DNA from: Sphingomonas phyllosphaerae FA2
GTDB taxonomy: Bacteria > Pseudomonadota > Alphaproteobacteria > Sphingomonadales > Sphingomonadaceae
Reading direction: 5' to 3'
Length of the DNA stretch: 64,000 nucleotides
NCBI RefSeq assembly: GCF_000427645.1
Contig: NZ_KE386571.1
Location: 2,165,454 to 2,229,453, forward strand
In this document: positions 59,591 to 64,000 of the stretch, piece after piece
How positions within the stretch are numbered: the first letter of the stretch is position 1
How the letters are laid out: each line of letters opens with the position of its first letter
Notes under the pieces: model-generated
Told to the model about the DNA's origin: nothing
Seen by the model: only the letters and a program-made list of their open reading frames with translations
Databases searched by the model: none
Program-made: the position numbers and the translations under genes

Positions 59591-61228
59591 TCAGCGCCGC
59601 ATCAACCCGCCGAGCACGCCGCGCACCACCTGCCCCAGCAGCCCACCGCCGCTCGCGCCGCGCCGCGAGCCGCCGAACACCGCCCTGGTCACTTCGTTCG
59701 CCACCGCGCGGCCGACCGCCGACGAGGCCGACCGCGAAGCCGAGGTCATCGCGCGGTTCCACGGATCGTTCGCCGACTCGCGCTCGGCCGCACGACGCGC
59801 GCGTTCTTCCTCGCGGGCGGCACGGTCCGCCTCGCGCGCCGCGCGGGCATCTTCCTTCGCCTGCGCAGCGGCGGCCTTCTCCGCGTCGGTCGAGGCGCGC
59901 GCCGCAGCCGCCGCGGCGGCGGCCTCGTGCGTCTTGGCCGACAGCAGTTCCTCGGCCGATTCGCGGTCGACCAGCGTATCGTACTTGGTGCCGATCGCGT
60001 CGGTCTGGATCAGCACGCGGCGTTCCTCGGGCGTGACCGGGCCGACGCGGCTCGACGGCGGACGGATCAGCGTGCGCTGCACCGGCGATGGCGCGCCATC
60101 GCGCTGGAGCAGCGACACCAACGCCTCACCGGTGCGCAGCTCGGTGATTGCGGTTGCCACGTCGACGTGCGCGTTGGCGCGGAACGTCTCGGCCGCGGCC
60201 TGCACCGCCTTGCGGTCGCGCGGGGTGAAGGCATTCAACTTGTGCTGGATGCGGTTGCCCAACTGCCCCGCGACGTTGTCGGGCACGTCGATCGGGTTCT
60301 GCGTGATGAAATAGACCCCGACGCCCTTCGAGCGGATCAGCCGCACGACCTGCTCGATTCGGTCCATCAGCGCGGGCGGCGCCTCGTCGAACAGCAGATG
60401 CGCCTCGTCGAAGAAGAAACACAATTTCGGCTTGTCGGCATCGCCGATCTCGGGGAGGAATTCGAACATCTCGCCGAGCAGCCACAGCAGGAACGTTGAA
60501 TACAGCTGCGGCGAGGCCATCAACTTGTCGGCGGCGAGGATGTTGACCAGCCCGCGCCCGTTGTCGTCGGTGCCGAACAGGTCGGAGAGCGCCAGCGCCG
60601 GCTCGCCGAAGAAATGCTCCGCGCCCTGCGCGCGCAATTGCAGCAGCGCGCGCTGGATCGCACCGACCGACTGTTTCGAGACGTTGCCGTAGCGGGTGGT
60701 GAGTTCCTCGGCGCGCTCAGCGCAATGCGCGAGCATCGCCTGAAGGTCATCGAGGTCGAGCAGCAGCAGGCCCTCTTCGTCGGCGACGTGGAAGGCGATC
60801 GTCAGCACGCCTTCCTGCACCGCGTTCAGCCCCATCAGCCGCGCGAGCAGCAGCGGGCCCATCTCGCTGATCGTGGTGCGGACCGGATGCCCCTGCTCGC
60901 CGAACAGGTCCCAGAACTGCACCGGGGTATCGGCGTATTTCCAGTCGGTCGCGCCGATCTCGGCGGCGCGCGCGGCGAAGGCTTCGTGGGTCTTGGCAGT
61001 CGCCGAGCCCGGCATCGCCAGCCCCGACAGATCGCCCTTCACATCGGCGAGGAAACAGGCGACCCCGGCGTTCGAAAAGCCCTCGACGATGCCCTGCAGG
61101 GTCACGGTCTTGCCGGTGCCGGTCGCACCCGCGATCAACCCGTGGCGATTGGCGCGCGCGAGGTCGAGCCGCTGCGGGTCGGCGCCGCCTTCGCCTGCGC
61201 CGATCAAAATGCTGCCGCCGTCCGCCAC
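59591..61228 (-). CDS. HerA-like DUF853 ATPase
   Basis: Protein of 545 aa with a GTG start at 61226-61228, preceded by GGGAGAGAGAGC. Walker A is [15 protein letters not shown] near residue 36; Walker B is [20 protein letters not shown], and [20 protein letters not shown] and [20 protein letters not shown] follow, all diagnostic of the HerA/FtsK-superfamily DUF853 group. The region after residue 400 is a long Ala/Glu/Arg-rich coiled coil ([19 protein letters not shown]) and a Gly-rich C-terminus with [17 protein letters not shown]. The E. coli homologue YjgR is uncharacterised. A DNA-translocating function is inferred only from the fold. Confidence 0.9.
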   Translation of the reverse strand: MADGGSILIGAGEGGADPQRLDLARANRHGLIAGATGTGKTVTLQGIVEGFSNAGVACFLADVKGDLSGLAMPGSATAKTHEAFAARAAEIGATDWKYADTPVQFWDLFGEQGHPVRTTISEMGPLLLARLMGLNAVQEGVLTIAFHVADEEGLLLLDLDDLQAMLAHCAERAEELTTRYGNVSKQSVGAIQRALLQLRAQGAEHFFGEPALALSDLFGTDDNGRGLVNILAADKLMASPQLYSTFLLWLLGEMFEFLPEIGDADKPKLCFFFDEAHLLFDEAPPALMDRIEQVVRLIRSKGVGVYFITQNPIDVPDNVAGQLGNRIQHKLNAFTPRDRKAVQAAAETFRANAHVDVATAITELRTGEALVSLLQRDGAPSPVQRTLIRPPSSRVGPVTPEERRVLIQTDAIGTKYDTLVDRESAEELLSAKTHEAAAAAAAARASTDAEKAAAAQAKEDARAAREADRAAREEERARRAAERESANDPWNRAMTSASRSASSAVGRAVANEVTRAVFGGSRRGASGGGLLGQVVRGVLGGLMRR

Positions 61229-61298
61229 GCTCTCTCTCCCACACAAAAGGGCCGCCGCATCATGCGATGCGACGACCCGTTTGACTAGTTACTTGCCC

Positions 61299-61544
61299 CG
61301 TCGCCCCGGACTTGATCCGGGGCCCCGCTTCTTGCGACGCAGCCCGGGAAAAGCGGGACCCCGGATCAAGTCGAGGCATCTGCGAAAGTCCCCTTCTTGT
61401 ACCCCGGCGAAGGCCGGGGCCCAGTTGGGGGACGCTGATGATGCGCGTCGCGCTTCGTTTGATAGGCCTTCCCAACTGGGCCCCGGCCTTCGCCGGGGAA
61501 CAGAAAGTGGATTTCGCAGAGGGCTCGATCAAGTCCGGGGTGAC
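61299..61544. repeat. Family B inverted repeat B7, split by a family C element
   Basis: The left part runs from CGTCGCCCCGGACTTGATCC to CCCCGGATCAAG (61370); the right part resumes at TCAAGTCCGGGGTGACC (61529 on). Removing 61371-61528 and one copy of TCAAG restores a standard family B palindrome like B5. Confidence 0.8.
61371..61528. mobile_element. Family C MITE-like element C5 inside B7, with 5-bp target duplication
   Basis: 158 bp, non-coding. Inverted ends of about 60 bp: the left end starts TCGAGGCATCTGCGAAAGTC and the right end, read on the minus strand, starts TCGAGCCCTCTGCGAAATCC. Both continue to CCCCGGCGAAGGCCGGGG and CCCAGTTGGG. The direct repeat TCAAG flanks it at 61366-61370 and 61529-61533. 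The interior begins GGGGACGCTGATG, like C2. These are the marks of a transposed MITE moved by a transposase encoded elsewhere. Confidence 0.82.
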
Positions 61545-61554
61545 CGAAAGGCAC

Positions 61555-63102
61555 TTACTTGATCTTCACCGCCATGAACACGCCGGTGGTGCGGCCACGG
61601 GTCAGGTTGAGCAGCACCGACGGGCGTCCCGCCGCCTTTGCCGCCGCGACGATCCGCGCGACATCAGCGCCGGTGCGGACCGGCTGCGAATTGACCGACG
61701 AGATTACGTCGCCGCGCTTCAGCTTCTGCCCGGCGTCGCTCGACGGATCGACGCCAGCGACGACCACGCCCTGCACAGTCGAATCGACGCCAATTGAACG
61801 CGCGATCTGCGGGGTGAGCGGCTGGACCGAGATGCCGAGCGAGCTCGACCCCGGCGTCACCTGCGCGCCGCTGTCGTCGTCAGGCAGACCGTCATCGCCA
61901 TCGCCGTCGCCGTTGATCGCGGCGAGCTGGTCATCGGTTGGGCGGGTCGCCACCACCGCGTTCAGTGATTGGCGCTTGCCGTCACGGATCACGTCGAGCT
62001 TGATCGTCGAGCCCGGCGCGGCGTTCGCGACCAGCGACGACAGCGTGCGATCCGGCGTCACCGCCTCACCGTTGATAGCGACCACCACGTCGCCCGACCG
62101 CAACCCGGCCTTGGCACCCGGCCCGCCCGGCTCGACGCGGCCGATGATCTCGCCCTGATCCTTGGGCAGCCCGAGCGCGCCGGCGATGTCGTCGTTCACG
62201 CGCTGGATGCCGACCCCCAAATAGCCGCGCTTGATCGATTCACCCTTCATCAGCGTGGCGAGGATCGGCTTGGCCTCGCTCGCAGGAATCGCGAAGCCGA
62301 TGCCGATGTTGCCGCCCGATTGCGAATAGATCTGGCTGTTGATGCCGATCACCTCGCCGTTCAGGTTGAACATCGGGCCACCCGAATTGCCCTGGTTGAT
62401 CGCGGCATCGGTCTGGATGAACGTGTCGAACGGCCCCGGCTGCCCGGTCGACCGGTGCACCGCCGAGACGATGCCCGCAGTGACGGTGCCGCCTAGCCCG
62501 AACGGCTGGCCGATCGCCACCACCCAGTCGCCGACGCGCGCACGCGTCGAGTCGCCTAGCTTCACGTACGGCAGCGGCGTCGGCGAGGTGATCTTGAGCA
62601 CCGCGAGATCCGAGGTCGGATCGCGGCCGATCAGCTTCGCCTTATATTCCTTACGATCCTGCAAGGTGACGGTGATCGACTCGACCGTCGCGCCCTTCGC
62701 TGCCGGTGCGATGACGTGGTTGTTGGTGACCACGTAACCGTCCGCCGAGATCAGGAAGCCCGACCCGAGCGACTGGCCCTCGCGGGTGACAGGCGCGCCG
62801 CCGCCACCACCGCCGCCGAACTGGCCGAACAGGTCGCCGAACGGCGTGCCCGCAAACGGATTCGCCTGCTGCTGGACGGTCACCTTCTGCGTGGTGGAGA
62901 TGTTGACCACCGCCGGCTGGAGCTTGGCGACCATGTCCGCGAAGCTCATCGGCGCACCGGCGCGCGGCGCGGCGGCGCTGATCGCGCCCGGCTCATTCTG
63001 CGCGATCTGCGCGGTGGCCGGGTTCTGGAGCGCGAGCGACGCGGCCGTGCCGCCAAGCAGGAGGGCGCCGGTCAGGGCGTAAGCGTAACGCACGGTTTTC
63101 AT
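61555..63102 (-). CDS. DegP/DegQ-family periplasmic serine endoprotease
   Basis: Protein of 515 aa. The ATG at 63100-63102 follows AGAGGAC. An N-terminal signal sequence (YAYALTGALLLGGTAASLAL) exports it to the periplasm. The trypsin-like domain has H129 (VVTNNHVIAP), D165 (DPTSDLAVLK) and S240 (INQGNSGGPMF). A Gly-rich segment (residues 93-103) lies in the LA loop. Two PDZ domains follow: RGYLGVGIQRVNDDIAGALG with EPGGPGAKAGLRSGDVVVAI, and then LGISVQPLTPQIARSIGVDS. It degrades or refolds misfolded envelope proteins. An acidic linker (GDGDGDDGLPDDDSG) between the PDZ domains is unusual. It is the neighbour of hflC, a common pairing. Confidence 0.95.
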   Translation of the reverse strand: MKTVRYAYALTGALLLGGTAASLALQNPATAQIAQNEPGAISAAAPRAGAPMSFADMVAKLQPAVVNISTTQKVTVQQQANPFAGTPFGDLFGQFGGGGGGGAPVTREGQSLGSGFLISADGYVVTNNHVIAPAAKGATVESITVTLQDRKEYKAKLIGRDPTSDLAVLKITSPTPLPYVKLGDSTRARVGDWVVAIGQPFGLGGTVTAGIVSAVHRSTGQPGPFDTFIQTDAAINQGNSGGPMFNLNGEVIGINSQIYSQSGGNIGIGFAIPASEAKPILATLMKGESIKRGYLGVGIQRVNDDIAGALGLPKDQGEIIGRVEPGGPGAKAGLRSGDVVVAINGEAVTPDRTLSSLVANAAPGSTIKLDVIRDGKRQSLNAVVATRPTDDQLAAINGDGDGDDGLPDDDSGAQVTPGSSSLGISVQPLTPQIARSIGVDSTVQGVVVAGVDPSSDAGQKLKRGDVISSVNSQPVRTGADVARIVAAAKAAGRPSVLLNLTRGRTTGVFMAVKIK

Positions 63103-63202
63103 GTCCTCTTGGTCACCCGATCCGAAAGTGATGAATACATTGCACCCTGTGCGGCCATCGCGATGAACGGCGTTTGAATATGAACGCCTTGCTCATCGTC
63201 GA

Positions 63203-64000
63203 TTAACGACCGCCGCCTTCGAACGCACGAAGATAGCCATTGTTCGGGCTCATGATGATATTGGTCGAACCTTCCGGCTGCGCCTGACCATCGGCCCCGA
63301 ACGTGTGGCGATAGCTCTGCATCGCGCGATAGAAGTCATAGAAATCAGCGTCCTTGCTGAATGCCTCGGCATAGATTCGCGCGGCCTGCGCATCGGCTTC
63401 GGCGCGGACGATCTGCGCCTGCTTCTGCCCTTGCGCGCGGATCGTGTTCGCCTCCTGCTGGCGCGCGGTGCGCATCCGCTGAAGCGCGCTGTCGAGCGGG
63501 CTGCCGTCGGGCAGGTCGGCATGCTTGATTCGCACGTCAACGATCTCCGCCCCGTACTGGCGCGCCGAGCCCTGCAAGGAGTTCTGGATCGCGTCCATTA
63601 CCGCACCACGCTCGGGGCTGAGCAGCACCGCGAACGGCACCTTGCCGAGTTCGTTGCGCAGCGCGGTGCCGAGCAGCGGGCGAAGCTGGTCGGCGACGCG
63701 CTCCTCGGTGTTCGAGGTGCTGCCCGTCGACGTCACCGCCTTCAGCGGATCGACGATGCGGAAGCGCGCATAGGCATCGACGTTGAGCCGCAGCTGATCG
63801 GTCGACAGCACCAGGGTGTTGTCGAGATCGGCGTCCAGTACACGCTTGTCGACCCACACGATCTTGTCGATGAACGGCACGCGCGCGATCACACCCGCGC
63901 CGGTATTGCCGATCATCTGCCCCGGCTGCCACTGGTTCACCAGCCGCACCGGATTGTTGAGCCGCAGGACCACCGCCTGCTGCGTCTCGGGGACGATCGC
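63203..64000 (-). CDS. hflC: Protease modulator HflC, 3' part
   Basis: 266 codons are visible; the 5' end is beyond the right edge. The first visible residues are VPETQQAVVLRLNNPVRLVN, the start of the SPFH/prohibitin domain just after the N-terminal anchor. DKIVWVDKRVLDADLDN, NVDAYARFRIVDPL and RNELGKVPFAVLLSPERGAV follow, then the long coiled coil LQRMRTARQQEANTIRAQGQ, QKQAQIVRAEADAQAARIY and YRAMQSYRHTFG. HflC with HflK regulates FtsH on its periplasmic face. It is upstream of degQ in the same direction (100 bp apart). HflK should lie just beyond the window. Confidence 0.95.
   Translation of the reverse strand, partial: AIVPETQQAVVLRLNNPVRLVNQWQPGQMIGNTGAGVIARVPFIDKIVWVDKRVLDADLDNTLVLSTDQLRLNVDAYARFRIVDPLKAVTSTGSTSNTEERVADQLRPLLGTALRNELGKVPFAVLLSPERGAVMDAIQNSLQGSARQYGAEIVDVRIKHADLPDGSPLDSALQRMRTARQQEANTIRAQGQKQAQIVRAEADAQAARIYAEAFSKDADFYDFYRAMQSYRHTFGADGQAQPEGSTNIIMSPNNGYLRAFEGGGR

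Noticed and set aside
59460..59762. N-terminal extension of QueH to 59762
   Set aside because: It runs through repeat B6 and into DUF853; the ATG at 59459 gives the standard QueH length.

Overview
The window reads as chromosomal DNA of a high-GC alphaproteobacterium of the order Sphingomonadales, most likely Sphingomonas or a close relative. The evidence is the strong G/C third-position bias, a PEPxxWA-type sorting tail, a carbohydrate-style TonB-dependent receptor, the UPF0262 and HWE-kinase families, a Novosphingobium-type D-mannonate dehydratase, and the dispersed short palindromic repeats common in this group. There is no rRNA, CRISPR array, phage or complete insertion sequence. Two tRNA genes are present, Lys(UUU) and Leu(CAA).

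Layout. (1) 1-10.1 kb is a glucuronoxylan-use locus: the 5' end of an IlvD/Edd sugar-acid dehydratase, an SGNH esterase, a hexuronate MFS transporter, D-mannonate dehydratase and a GH3 glycosidase on the minus strand, then a divergent GH67 alpha-glucuronidase and a LacI-type regulator. Two nearly identical LacI-type palindromes mark the likely operators. (2) 10.1-11.6 kb is a tightly coupled fzlA-like GST / csaA / yjbQ set. (3) 12.2-15.4 kb holds a methyltransferase, a GtrA protein and a large polytopic protein with motifs like STT3/AglB oligosaccharyltransferases. (4) 15.4-24.2 kb is mostly housekeeping: marC, folD, DUF167, yggT, argB, a queuosine-precursor transporter, a nucleoside transporter, a PEP-CTERM protein, aguB, a uracil-DNA glycosylase, folK and tRNA-Lys. 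(5) 24.4-26.9 kb has a chemoreceptor and two small DUF proteins. (6) 26.9-35.1 kb is a glycogen-to-trehalose cluster: glgX, treZ, malQ, treY. (7) 35.2-46.3 kb has a phosphate-uptake pair, a DUF4403 lipoprotein, a putative outer-membrane protein, dnaB, UPF0262, a GH25-like protein, cytidine deaminase, tRNA-Leu, acs and purU. (8) 46.3-50.4 kb pairs a secreted alpha/beta hydrolase with a convergent TonB-dependent receptor. (9) 50.8-58.7 kb has malate synthase G with a divergent LysR regulator, an HWE multi-PAS kinase, and an OmpR-type response regulator with its kinase. (10) 58.8-64 kb has queH, a HerA-like DUF853 ATPase, a DegP/DegQ protease and the 3' part of hflC.

How the genes fit together. 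In the xylan locus, GH67 removes glucuronic acid side groups, GH3 trims xylose or glucose units, the esterase probably removes acyl groups, the MFS protein imports hexuronate, ManD sends mannonate to 2-keto-3-deoxygluconate, and the IlvD/Edd protein probably dehydrates an aldonic acid. In the trehalose cluster, GlgX and MalQ shape the glucan, TreY converts the reducing end and TreZ releases trehalose. Acs, malate synthase G and the LysR gene suggest acetate and glyoxylate use, although they are not in one operon.

The most unusual structural feature is four families of short inverted-repeat elements (called A to D here) that fill many intergenic gaps. At 61.3-61.5 kb one family-C element sits inside a family-B element with a 5-bp direct duplication, which is direct evidence that family C has moved.
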